A program made the position numbers and the translations under genes. Shown here piece by piece: positions 1-7,741 of a DNA stretch of 64,000 nucleotides (its first letter is position 1; each line of letters begins with the position of its first letter). This DNA is from Archangium violaceum. Its GTDB lineage: Bacteria; Myxococcota; Myxococcia; Myxococcales; Myxococcaceae. Under the pieces are notes generated by a model. It searched no databases. It was not told the origin of the DNA and saw only the letters and a program-made list of their open reading frames with translations. The stretch spans positions 9,096,001 to 9,160,000 of the forward strand of contig NZ_CP069396.1 of NCBI RefSeq assembly GCF_016887565.1. Direction: 5' to 3'.

Positions 1-729
1 CTTGCGGCCCTCGTAGGCGGCACCGGAGGCGATCTCCTCCATGTAACGGAACTCGCCGCTCTCGTGGGCCAGCTGCGCGAGGAAGGCGGCCCGGCGCTTG
101 GAGGTGTTGATGCTGGCCTCGGCCATGGCCTTGTTGAGGTGAGGCAGGTACTGCCCGGCCTTGGCTTGCGAGAGGTTGGGCATGATCTTGCGCAGTTGCG
201 CGAGCGACACGCCGCCCTGGGTGCCGGGCACGGAGGGGCCGGGGCTGGTGGAGCCGCCGATCCTGGCACCGAGCTTCTTGAAGGCGGCGCGCGTCTTGGG
301 CCCGTAATAGCCAGTGGCGGGCACACCATGAGCGGCCTGGAACGCCTTGAGCGCCACCTCGGTCCTGGGACCGAAGGTGCCCGGGCCCGTGTTCATCTCC
401 GCTTGGGTGAGGTGGCCCGCCTTCACCAGGGCACGCTGGAGCAACTCGACGTCGTTGCCGCCAGCACCCTCCTTCAGGTCACCCGCGGGCAGGGTCAGTC
501 CCGCCATGAGGCCACTGCTCGCCGAGGGTGTGCTCGGGCGGCTGGTGGGACGGCCACCCGGTGAGGGGCGAGGCTTCTCGATGCTGTCGGGGACGGTCAG
601 CTTCTGCCCGACCGTGATGCGACTGGGGTCCTGGATGCCGTTGTCCCGGGCGAGCCTGGCAACGGTGGTGTGGAACTTCTTGGCGAGGGCCGACAAGGTG
701 TCCCCGCTGCGAACGGAGTAGGTGCTCAC
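1..729 (-). CDS. LysM / peptidoglycan-binding / GH19-like cell-wall enzyme (partial)
   Basis: The gene runs off the left edge; 243 N-terminal residues are visible. It starts at a GTG at 729, preceded by a GAGGAGG ribosome site. Residues 1-50 form a LysM module (YSVRSGDTLSALAKKF, then a GQKLTVP end). A Ser/Pro linker follows, then a PG_binding_1 repeat around residues 80-135 (VELLQRALVKAGHL ... FGPRTEVALKAFQ). The end resembles the start of a GH19 chitinase/lysozyme-like domain (AAFLAQLAHESGEFRYMEEI), whose Glu after His would be catalytic. No signal peptide is seen. It probably binds and cuts peptidoglycan or chitin-like glycans. The catalytic assignment is inferred because the domain is cut. 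Confidence 0.75.
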   Translation of the reverse strand, partial: MSTYSVRSGDTLSALAKKFHTTVARLARDNGIQDPSRITVGQKLTVPDSIEKPRPSPGGRPTSRPSTPSASSGLMAGLTLPAGDLKEGAGGNDVELLQRALVKAGHLTQAEMNTGPGTFGPRTEVALKAFQAAHGVPATGYYGPKTRAAFKKLGARIGGSTSPGPSVPGTQGGVSLAQLRKIMPNLSQAKAGQYLPHLNKAMAEASINTSKRRAAFLAQLAHESGEFRYMEEIASGAAYEGRK

Positions 730-929
730 GGTGGGCCTCCTCTGAGTCCAAAGAGTCCATGGAGAAGGAGGGCCCCTGGAGCGGATGTGACGTGCGCTCG
801 CCGTCCGTCTCCTCCCTCTCCGAGCGGATGTAGGACAAATCTGTACCCCCTTCGGAGTCGCCTCGGAGTGAACGGCCTGGGGCCCCGCGGCCCTTGAACG
901 GCCAGCGGATTTCCGGAACGGTGCGCCCC

Positions 930-2417
930 ATGCCCGCCACCGTCCTCATCGTCGATGACGAGAAGAACATCCTCCTGACCCTCCAGACGTCGCTGCAGCT
1001 GGCGGGCTACCGCACGGAGCTGGCGGCCAGCGGCCAGGTGGCCCTGGACGTGGTGTCCGCGCGCCCGGTGGACGTGGTGTTGATGGACGTGAAGATGCCG
1101 GACATGGACGGACTGACGGTCCTGGGCCGGCTGATGGAGAGCAAGCCGGAGCTGCCCGTCATCATGATGTCCGGGCACGGCACCATCGACACGGCGGTGA
1201 AGGCCACGCAGCTGGGGGCGCGGGACTTCCTGGAGAAGCCCATCGCCCGCGACCGGCTGCTGGTGGCGCTGCGCAACGCGCTCAAGCACCAGGCGGTCAT
1301 GGAGGAGCTGCGCGCGCTGCGCGCGGAGGTGGGCCGCTACGACATGGTGGGCAATGGCCCGGCCATGCAGCGCATCTTCTCGCTCATCCAGCGCACGGCG
1401 CCCTCCGAGGGCCGCGTGCTCATCACCGGCGAGAACGGCACCGGCAAGGAGCTCATCGCCCGGGCGCTGCACCAGAACTCGAAGCGCAAGAGCGGGCCCT
1501 TCGTGAAGCTCAACTGCGCGGCGGTGCCGCACGAGCTCATCGAGAGCGAGCTGTTCGGCCACGAGAAGGGGGCCTTCACCGGCGCGGTGAGCGTGCGCCG
1601 GGGCAAGTTCGAGCTGGCCCACGAGGGCACGCTCTTCCTGGACGAGATTGGCGACATGCCCCAGGCCATGCAGGCCAAGCTGCTGCGCGTGCTGCAGGAG
1701 GGCGAGCTGGAGCGGGTGGGCGGCACGGAGACGCTCAAGGTGGACGTGCGCGTCATCGCCGCGACGAACAAGAACCTGGAGAAGGAGATCGAAGCGGGGC
1801 GGTTCCGCGAGGACCTCTACTACCGCATCAACGTGGTGCAGATTCACTCGCCGCCCCTGCGCGAGCGGCGGGAGGACCTGCCCGCGCTGATCGACGCCTT
1901 CCTGAAGGAGGCCTGTGCGCGCAACGGGCGCCGGCCGCTGTCGCTGTCTCCGGAGGCGCTGGCGGTGATGGCCGCCTATGACTACCCGGGCAACGTACGG
2001 GAGCTGCGCAACCTGGTGGAGCGGCTGGCCATCCTCTGCGAGGGCCCCATCGTCGCCGGATACGAGGCCGCCGAGCTGTTGCCGCGCGGCAGGGGCACCG
2101 TGCCGGCACCGCCTCCCGCCGATGCCTCCGCGCCGCGAGCCCCTTCACCCGCGATTCCCGCCGCGGCTCCGGTGGCTCCCGCGCCGCCGGCCCCCGCCAC
2201 CGGCTTCCGGCCCCGGGTGGACCGTACCTTCCGCGAGCAGGTGGAGGACGCCGAGCGGGAGATCATCCTGCACACGCTCTCGCATACGCAGGACAACGTC
2301 ACCGAGGCAGCGCGGCTGCTCGATCTCGAGCGCGGCCACTTTTACAAGAAGATGAAGGCCCTGGGCATCCGCCGCGGCGCGGAGAAGGACTCGGCCTCCG
2401 GCGGGGGTGAATCATGA
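930..2417 (+). CDS. NtrC-family sigma-54-dependent response regulator
   Basis: This 495-residue transcription activator has three parts. A receiver domain (residues 3-120) carries acidic residues D9/D10, phospho-acceptor D53 in LMDVKMPDMDG, and a C-terminal KP. The AAA+ domain has Walker A GENGTGKE near residue 168 and GAFTGA at 214-219, the loop that contacts sigma-54. A Pro/Ala linker leads to a Fis-type helix-turn-helix at the end (TEAARLLDLERGHFYKKMKALGI). An in-frame TTG at 894 is possible, but the ATG at 930 gives the normal receiver N-terminus. No kinase gene adjoins it, so its partner is elsewhere. Its stop overlaps the start of the DoxX gene. Confidence 0.93.
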   Translation: MPATVLIVDDEKNILLTLQTSLQLAGYRTELAASGQVALDVVSARPVDVVLMDVKMPDMDGLTVLGRLMESKPELPVIMMSGHGTIDTAVKATQLGARDFLEKPIARDRLLVALRNALKHQAVMEELRALRAEVGRYDMVGNGPAMQRIFSLIQRTAPSEGRVLITGENGTGKELIARALHQNSKRKSGPFVKLNCAAVPHELIESELFGHEKGAFTGAVSVRRGKFELAHEGTLFLDEIGDMPQAMQAKLLRVLQEGELERVGGTETLKVDVRVIAATNKNLEKEIEAGRFREDLYYRINVVQIHSPPLRERREDLPALIDAFLKEACARNGRRPLSLSPEALAVMAAYDYPGNVRELRNLVERLAILCEGPIVAGYEAAELLPRGRGTVPAPPPADASAPRAPSPAIPAAAPVAPAPPAPATGFRPRVDRTFREQVEDAEREIILHTLSHTQDNVTEAARLLDLERGHFYKKMKALGIRRGAEKDSASGGGES

Positions 2418-2809
2418 TGGGCTCGCGAGGAGGCATGTTGGGCTGGACGGTGGTGCGGGTGGTGTTCGGCCTGACGCTGGCATTGCTCCATGGGCTTCCG
2501 AAGGTGACGGGAGGTGTGGAGCAGTTCGCCAGGGGCGTCGCGGCGCTCGGCTTCCCCTACCCCACCTTCTTCGCCTGGTGCGCGGCACTGGCGGAGCTGG
2601 TGGGCGGCCTGCTGGTGGCGGTGGGCCTCTTCACCCGGCCGGCGGCGGCCTTCGCGGGCTTCACCATGATGGTGGCGCTCTACCGCCACCGGGTGGATCC
2701 GTTCGCACGCATGGAGCTGGCGCTGCTCTACTTCTCGGTGATGCTCGCGGCCGTGCTCATCGGCGCGGGCCCCCTCAGCCTCGACGCGAAGGTGCGCCAC
2801 CGCGCCTGA
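2414..2809 (+). CDS. DoxX family membrane protein
   Basis: This 131-residue inner-membrane protein has about four hydrophobic helices (near 9-29, 50-75, 78-95 and 100-122) and the DoxX-like pattern LALLHGLPKVTGGVEQF. DoxX proteins are small quinone- or redox-associated membrane proteins whose chemistry varies. Its ATG shares bases with the TGA of the sigma-54 regulator, so the two are probably translationally coupled. Family assignment is good; the specific function is unknown. Confidence 0.85.
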   Translation: MMGSRGGMLGWTVVRVVFGLTLALLHGLPKVTGGVEQFARGVAALGFPYPTFFAWCAALAELVGGLLVAVGLFTRPAAAFAGFTMMVALYRHRVDPFARMELALLYFSVMLAAVLIGAGPLSLDAKVRHRA

Positions 2810-2957
2810 CGCCGCACCTTCTGCGTCCAGCCACACGCGGGCGTGCAGGATTTGCGGACGACGAGAGGCACCTCCCGGAGGAGCAGCAACTCGCACGCTT
2901 GCTGCATCACGGCGGCGGCGGTCGCAGATCGACCGTGACTCGCTGGGAGGTGCCCGC

Positions 2958-3923
2958 ATGCCGCCGGACCACCACTTCCGCCCTGCCCGACTCGCGCGGT
3001 CGTCGAGGTCTCACCGCTCCCACCGGGGAGAGATGACACCGGGTGACCGGGTGCTGCTCGATACCTGGCTGGCGGAGGTGAGGCGCCATCCCCTCCTGTC
3101 CCGGGAGGAGGAGACCGCGCTCGCCCGGCGGTTCCGGGAATACGGTGACACGAAGGCCCGGGCCCGGTTGGTGGCCTCGAACCTGCGGCTGGTGGTGAAG
3201 CTGGCGCGCGAGCACCACCGCCCGCCCCTGCTCCTGATGGACCTCATCCAGGAGGGCAACCTCGGCCTCGTCCTCGCCGTGGAGCGCTTCCAACCCGAGC
3301 GCGGCGTGCGGCTGTGCACCTATGCCGCCTGGTGGATCCGCGCCTACCTGCTGCGCTCCATCATCGAGAACTGGCGGCTGGTGAAGCTGGGGACCACGGA
3401 CGTGCAGCGCAAACTCTTCTTCCGGATGCGCGAGGAGGAAGGGCGCCTGCTCGCCTCGGGTCAGGAGGCGACCCCTCGATTGCTCGCCGCGCGGCTGGGC
3501 GTCACCGAGCAGGACGTCGTCGAGATGGATCAGCGGCTGCGCCAGGACGAGGTCCGGCTCGATGCCACCGCCGAGGATGACAAGGGCCGCCCGGTTCCGG
3601 GGCGGGCGTTGCCCTCGGGAGCGCCAACCGTGGACGAGGAGCTGGGGCAGCGGGAGCTCACGCGCTGGTTCCAGGAGAAGGCCCATGCCTTCGCCCGCGA
3701 GGTGCGCGACGAGCGAGAGCGCTACATCCTGGAGCACAGGTTGCTGGCCGAGGAGCCGGAGACGCTGAAGACCATCGGCGACCACTTCCGGGTCAGCCGC
3801 GAGCGGGCGCGACAGGTGGAGGCCGGGTTGCTCGCCAGCATGCGGGAGTACCTCCACGAGCGGATGCCGGACTTCGCGTGGCTGGGCCCGACCTCCGCGC
3901 CCGAGCTGCCAGCGCCGACCTGA
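2958..3923 (+). CDS. RNA polymerase sigma factor, RpoH-like sigma-70 family
   Basis: This 321-residue sigma factor shows region 2 (LVASNLRLVVKLAREH ... LLMDLIQEGNLGLVLAVERFQPERGVRLCTYAAWWIRAYL), a region 3 segment, and a region 4 helix-turn-helix at the C-terminus (TIGDHFRVSRERARQVEAGLL). Its length and lack of region 1.1 fit the RpoH/SigB-SigC group of myxobacteria, which serve stress or development. The ATG at 2958 has a GGGAGGTG site 5 bases upstream. The ATG at 3033 would give a more typical N-terminus (MTPGDRVLLDTWLAEV), so the first 25 residues are uncertain. No anti-sigma gene adjoins it. Confidence 0.9.
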   Translation: MPPDHHFRPARLARSSRSHRSHRGEMTPGDRVLLDTWLAEVRRHPLLSREEETALARRFREYGDTKARARLVASNLRLVVKLAREHHRPPLLLMDLIQEGNLGLVLAVERFQPERGVRLCTYAAWWIRAYLLRSIIENWRLVKLGTTDVQRKLFFRMREEEGRLLASGQEATPRLLAARLGVTEQDVVEMDQRLRQDEVRLDATAEDDKGRPVPGRALPSGAPTVDEELGQRELTRWFQEKAHAFAREVRDERERYILEHRLLAEEPETLKTIGDHFRVSRERARQVEAGLLASMREYLHERMPDFAWLGPTSAPELPAPT

Positions 3924-4008
3924 CGCCGGGGCGGCACGCAGGGGCATGGGCGTTGCACATGAGCAGCGAGGAGCGAACGGGGCACGTGCGGCCCCGAGGA
4001 GAGGTCGG

Positions 4009-4428
4009 ATGCGAATCAGCGAGCTGATGACGAAGGACCTGGAGACGATCGAAGCGGATGCACCGTTGCGCCTGGCGGCCGAGCGGATGCGCTCGTTCGG
4101 CATCGGTGCGCTGCCCGTCATGGACGGAGATCAGCTCGTGGGGATGCTGACGGACCGGGACATCACCGTGCGCGCGACGGCGGCGGGCAAGGACCCGAAC
4201 CGCACGCCCGTGCGCGAGGCGATGACCCATACCGTCATCACCTGCGACGCGGACGCTCCCCTCTCCGAGGCCGAGCACCTGATGGAGGAGAAGGCGGTGA
4301 GACGCCTGGTGGTGCTCGACACGTACAAGAAGCCGGTGGGCCTCATCAGCCTGGATGACCTGGCCACGGTGCCGGGCGAGGCGAAGCACACGGGCGAGGT
4401 GCTCCGGGAGCTCAACACCCCGCAGTAG
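4009..4428 (+). CDS. Tandem CBS-domain protein
   Basis: This 139-residue cytoplasmic protein is composed of two CBS motifs. The first spans about residues 7-60 (ISELMTKDLETIEADAPLRLAAERM ... GMLTDRDITVRA). The second spans about 72-125 (VREAMTHTVITCDADAPLSEAEHLM ... GLISLDDLA). CBS pairs bind adenine nucleotides and usually act as energy or redox sensors. The ATG at 4009 was chosen because a GAGGAGAGGT ribosome site sits just upstream. The gene end overlaps the end of the convergent Cys-cluster gene by 17 bases. The regulated target is unknown. Confidence 0.9.
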   Translation: MRISELMTKDLETIEADAPLRLAAERMRSFGIGALPVMDGDQLVGMLTDRDITVRATAAGKDPNRTPVREAMTHTVITCDADAPLSEAEHLMEEKAVRRLVVLDTYKKPVGLISLDDLATVPGEAKHTGEVLRELNTPQ

Positions 4429-4951
4429 GGTGGGCCTCGAACCACTCGAAGAGAGAGAGGGTGCCGCCACTGAGCCGCGCCAGGGTCTCCTCCAGGGAGT
4501 CCTGGTTGCCCCAGAGGATGTCTCCGTCCCCGTGCTGGTCGAGCAGCCCGCGGATGAGGTGGCACCAGTTGCCCGTGCCCCGGCTCAGGTAGAAGCCATA
4601 CGTGCGGCAGAGCAGGGGCCGGTGCGCGTACACCCGGCAACCCCCGGACTCGCGGTCGAGGAACGGGCAGGTGTAGGGACGCTCCGTGCCGGACAGCTCG
4701 GCCACACGGGCGCGGATCTCCGCCTGGGCTTCCGGTGACAGGGCCTGGAAGCCCTCCCAGAGGTACGTCCACTCCCACCGGGTGACGGTCAGCGGCGCCG
4801 CCAGGTGGCGGCAACAGTGATCGCAGCCCTTGCGGCAGGGCCACCAGGCATGGCTCCCCGTGGTGGACGAGACCCGCTCGTCGATGCGCCGGTAGAGGGC
4901 TTCCAGTGTCTCCCGTTGGTCACCTGTGAGTGGCTCCATGGTGGAAGGCAT
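4412..4951 (-). CDS. YkgJ-like zinc/iron-chelating Cys-cluster protein
   Basis: This protein of about 179 residues has the YkgJ-type pattern of spaced cysteines: CRKGCDHCC near residue 40, a Cys in YTCPFLD, a Cys in GGCRVYAHRPLLCRTYG, and a final Cys at the C-terminus. The family is thought to bind Fe-S or zinc, and the function is mostly undefined. The start is uncertain between ATGs at 4951 and 4939, neither with a strong ribosome site. It converges on the CBS gene. Confidence 0.75.
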   Translation of the reverse strand: MPSTMEPLTGDQRETLEALYRRIDERVSSTTGSHAWWPCRKGCDHCCRHLAAPLTVTRWEWTYLWEGFQALSPEAQAEIRARVAELSGTERPYTCPFLDRESGGCRVYAHRPLLCRTYGFYLSRGTGNWCHLIRGLLDQHGDGDILWGNQDSLEETLARLSGGTLSLFEWFEAHPTAGC

Positions 4952-5009
4952 TCTGCGGCCTGGTACTCGGAACGGGGTAGCGGTTCGAGCCCTGATAGAG
5001 TCCCGCCCC

Positions 5010-5888
5010 ATGTCCGAGGTCCTCCTCCGTACCCATGGGCTCACCCGTTCGTTCGACCAATTCAAGGCCGTGGATGGGGTGGACCTCGAGCTGCGGCGCG
5101 GCGAGGTCTACGGCTTCCTCGGCCGCAACGGCGCGGGGAAGACGACCACGCTGCGCATGTTGATGGGCATCCTCCGCCCGGACCGGGGGGAGATCGAGCT
5201 GATGGGCCAGCGCGTCCGCCGGGTGCGCGCGGCCCAGAAGCAGCGGCTCGGCTACGTGTCGCAGGAGCAGGTCTTCTATCCCTGGATGACGGCGCTGGAG
5301 CTCGGGCGGTTCGTCTCCGGCTTCTACCCGGACTGGGATGACGCGGCGTTCCGGCGGCTCCTCCGGGTGCTGGACGTACCCGAGGATCGCAAGGCCGCGC
5401 AGCTCTCCGGAGGAACGCGGATGAAGCTGGGGCTGGCGCTCGCCCTGGCGCACCGCCCGCCGCTGTTGATCCTCGACGAGCCCACCGCCGGGTTGGATCC
5501 GGTGGCGCGGCGCGAGTTCCTCGACATCCTCCGCGAGCAGGTCCGGCGCGAGGGACAGACCGCGCTCTTCTCGTCCCACCTCGTCGGCGAGCTGGAGGAG
5601 GTGGCGCACCGCATCGGTATCCTCCACGAGGGCCGGCTGCGCTATCAGGGGAGCCTCGACACGCTGCGCCAGTCGGTCCGGAGGGTGGTGCTGGAAGCGC
5701 CACCGGAGCAGCTCCCTCCGGGCCTCTCACTCGTGAGACGCGAGCTCCTGCCGGAAGGACGCGAGGCCCGGGTGCTCTTCGGCGAACCGGAGGCCTGGAC
5801 GGCCAGTGCCTTCGCCCCCGAGGCGGTGGAGTCCCTCTCGCTCGAGCACATCTTCCTCGCCTACGCGCGGCGGTCGGACGAGTCATGA
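5010..5888 (+). CDS. ABC transporter ATP-binding protein (ABC-2 exporter)
   Basis: This 292-residue ATPase has Walker A GRNGAGKT (38-45), signature LSGGT (132-136) and Walker B LLILDEP (152-158), followed by a switch His region (SSHLVGELEEVAHRIG). It is typical of ABC-2 type exporters of the NatA/YhaQ kind. It energises the two permeases that follow. Its TGA overlaps the ATG of the first permease (ATGA), indicating one operon with coupled translation. Confidence 0.93.
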   Translation: MSEVLLRTHGLTRSFDQFKAVDGVDLELRRGEVYGFLGRNGAGKTTTLRMLMGILRPDRGEIELMGQRVRRVRAAQKQRLGYVSQEQVFYPWMTALELGRFVSGFYPDWDDAAFRRLLRVLDVPEDRKAAQLSGGTRMKLGLALALAHRPPLLILDEPTAGLDPVARREFLDILREQVRREGQTALFSSHLVGELEEVAHRIGILHEGRLRYQGSLDTLRQSVRRVVLEAPPEQLPPGLSLVRRELLPEGREARVLFGEPEAWTASAFAPEAVESLSLEHIFLAYARRSDES

Positions 5889-7741
5889 CCTGGGCCCTCC
5901 TGCGCAAGGAGTGGCGCGAGCATCGGGGCTCGTGGCTCCTCCTCAACCTCTTCTTCGGGGCCCTGCTGGTCCTCTTCCTGGTGGGAGAGGCGCGCTACTC
6001 GAGGAGGGGCAGCCTGTTCGAGCTGCTCCGGATGTCCTCCATCCTCCTGGCCACCGTGGGAGCCCTCTTCGTGGCCCACCGTCTGGTGGTGCGCGAGTAC
6101 GGCCAGCGGACCCAGCTCTTCCTCGAGTCACTTCCGCTCTCGCGCACGCGGATCCTCGCCACCAAGCTGGTGCTCGGGGCGGCGGTGCTGCTGCTCCCGC
6201 TCGCATTGAACCTGCTCGTCCTCGGGAGCCGAGCGCGAGCGTACGAGGACGTCTCCCTCCGCTTCCTGCTCGTCCTGGTGATGCGGGCGGGGACCCCGGT
6301 GCTGCTGGGCTGGGTCTTCTTCGCGCTCGCCGGGCTGCTCGGCCGCTACCGCACGCCCCTCTTCATCTTCCTGACCATCGCCCTGTTCGCGGTGGACCAC
6401 CTCACCGAGTTCAATTTCTCCCAGGCGGGGCCCTTCGCGCTGCTCGGCGCGGACTTCGCCTTCGAGCGCCACCGCATCCCCTGGAACCATCTCGGTCCGT
6501 GCTGGGCCCTCACGGTGGTGATGGTGGCCCTCTGCTTCGCGCTGGTCCTCTACGAGGATGGGACGCTGGCCGAGCTGCTCTCCCAGCGGATGAGCCACCG
6601 GGAGAAGGTGTTCATCGCGTGTGTCTTCGTCGGGCTCTTCGCGGTCATCTCGATGATGGATGAGGAGAAGCAACGCAAGCCCTTCGCCCTGCACACGGCG
6701 GAGCAGGCCAGCGTGAAGGGCTCGGCCCTCCAGGTGGCGCCCGGGGTGGGGTTCTCGCGAGAGCAGGCGCGGAAGATGGCGGAGCGGCTCGCGGGAGACC
6801 TGTCCGCGCTGAGTGACTACCTCGGGCTCGAACAGCTTCCGGCCGTGGCGGTGATGCCCATCCGCGAGCTGGATGCCGACGTGTTCCAGCGCGCGAAGCT
6901 CGAGAAGGCCGATGGGGTGGTCGTCCGGGCCAACCTCGCGGACCCGGGCTTCGACCTGCGCGCCTTCGAGTCCTTCCTCTTCCGCGAGGTGCTCATCCGG
7001 GCCAGCGAGGGCACCGTGCTGCGAGAGGAGCGCCAGTGGTTGCTCGATGGCTTCACCACCTGGTGGGCGAACCGGGACGAGGAGGATCCACGGCTGTCGC
7101 CGAGGGCCGCGGTGGCCTCGCGAGAGGACTTCGACGCCCGGAGCTGGTTGAGCACACGGGAGCGCCTCGGGCCCTGTCTGGCGGGGGCGTTGGCCACCCG
7201 GGGCGTGCTGACGCTGCGTGGACAGTTGGGTGAGCCCGCCTTCCGGACGCTGATGCAACGCACCCTGGCTCGAGCGCCGGGAACGGGCCTCTGGGGGCTC
7301 TGGCAGGAGCCACGTCTGGACGCGCTGCTGCATGAGCTGGGCAAGACCTCCGAGGAGGAGTTGTCGAAGCGCTGGCGCGAGGCACTCCAGCGGGACCGGG
7401 AGGCGCGGGCGGACCTGGTGCGGAACCTGTCCCGGCTGCAGCCGTCCCTCACGCTGGTGAGGGAGTCGGAGGAGACCTTCCGGCTGGAGCACACGCTCTC
7501 GGAGGAGGGCCGGACGGAGCCCACCGGGAAATACGCGCTCCTCTACAGCGAGCTCGAGCCATTCGAGAACGAGGTGGCCCACCATGAGCTCTCCCGGCAG
7601 GACGCGGTGGGCTCCAGCCAGGCCGCGGTGCTACCGCACGGTCTGGTGAAGGGCGAGCGGTGGCTCTTCGTGCTTCAGGTGGAGTCCGAGCCGCTCGGGT
7701 GCCCCATCCGCCTGCTGGCGGAACGGAAGGAGATCCGATGA
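5885..7741 (+). CDS. ABC-2 permease fused to a degenerate peptidase-like domain
   Basis: This 618-residue protein has about seven hydrophobic segments (near 17-35, 52-69, 90-114, 125-152, 157-176, 203-225 and 241-258) and then a soluble domain of about 350 residues. An odd number of helices would place the soluble part in the periplasm if the N-terminus is inside (inference). That domain aligns by position with the gluzincin domain of the next gene, but its motif reads R367-E368-V-L-I371 where HExxH is expected, and WLLDG (385-389) where the third-ligand motif EGLAxY would lie. It is probably catalytically dead. It overlaps its neighbours by ATGA at both ends. Confidence 0.85.
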   Translation: MTWALLRKEWREHRGSWLLLNLFFGALLVLFLVGEARYSRRGSLFELLRMSSILLATVGALFVAHRLVVREYGQRTQLFLESLPLSRTRILATKLVLGAAVLLLPLALNLLVLGSRARAYEDVSLRFLLVLVMRAGTPVLLGWVFFALAGLLGRYRTPLFIFLTIALFAVDHLTEFNFSQAGPFALLGADFAFERHRIPWNHLGPCWALTVVMVALCFALVLYEDGTLAELLSQRMSHREKVFIACVFVGLFAVISMMDEEKQRKPFALHTAEQASVKGSALQVAPGVGFSREQARKMAERLAGDLSALSDYLGLEQLPAVAVMPIRELDADVFQRAKLEKADGVVVRANLADPGFDLRAFESFLFREVLIRASEGTVLREERQWLLDGFTTWWANRDEEDPRLSPRAAVASREDFDARSWLSTRERLGPCLAGALATRGVLTLRGQLGEPAFRTLMQRTLARAPGTGLWGLWQEPRLDALLHELGKTSEEELSKRWREALQRDREARADLVRNLSRLQPSLTLVRESEETFRLEHTLSEEGRTEPTGKYALLYSELEPFENEVAHHELSRQDAVGSSQAAVLPHGLVKGERWLFVLQVESEPLGCPIRLLAERKEIR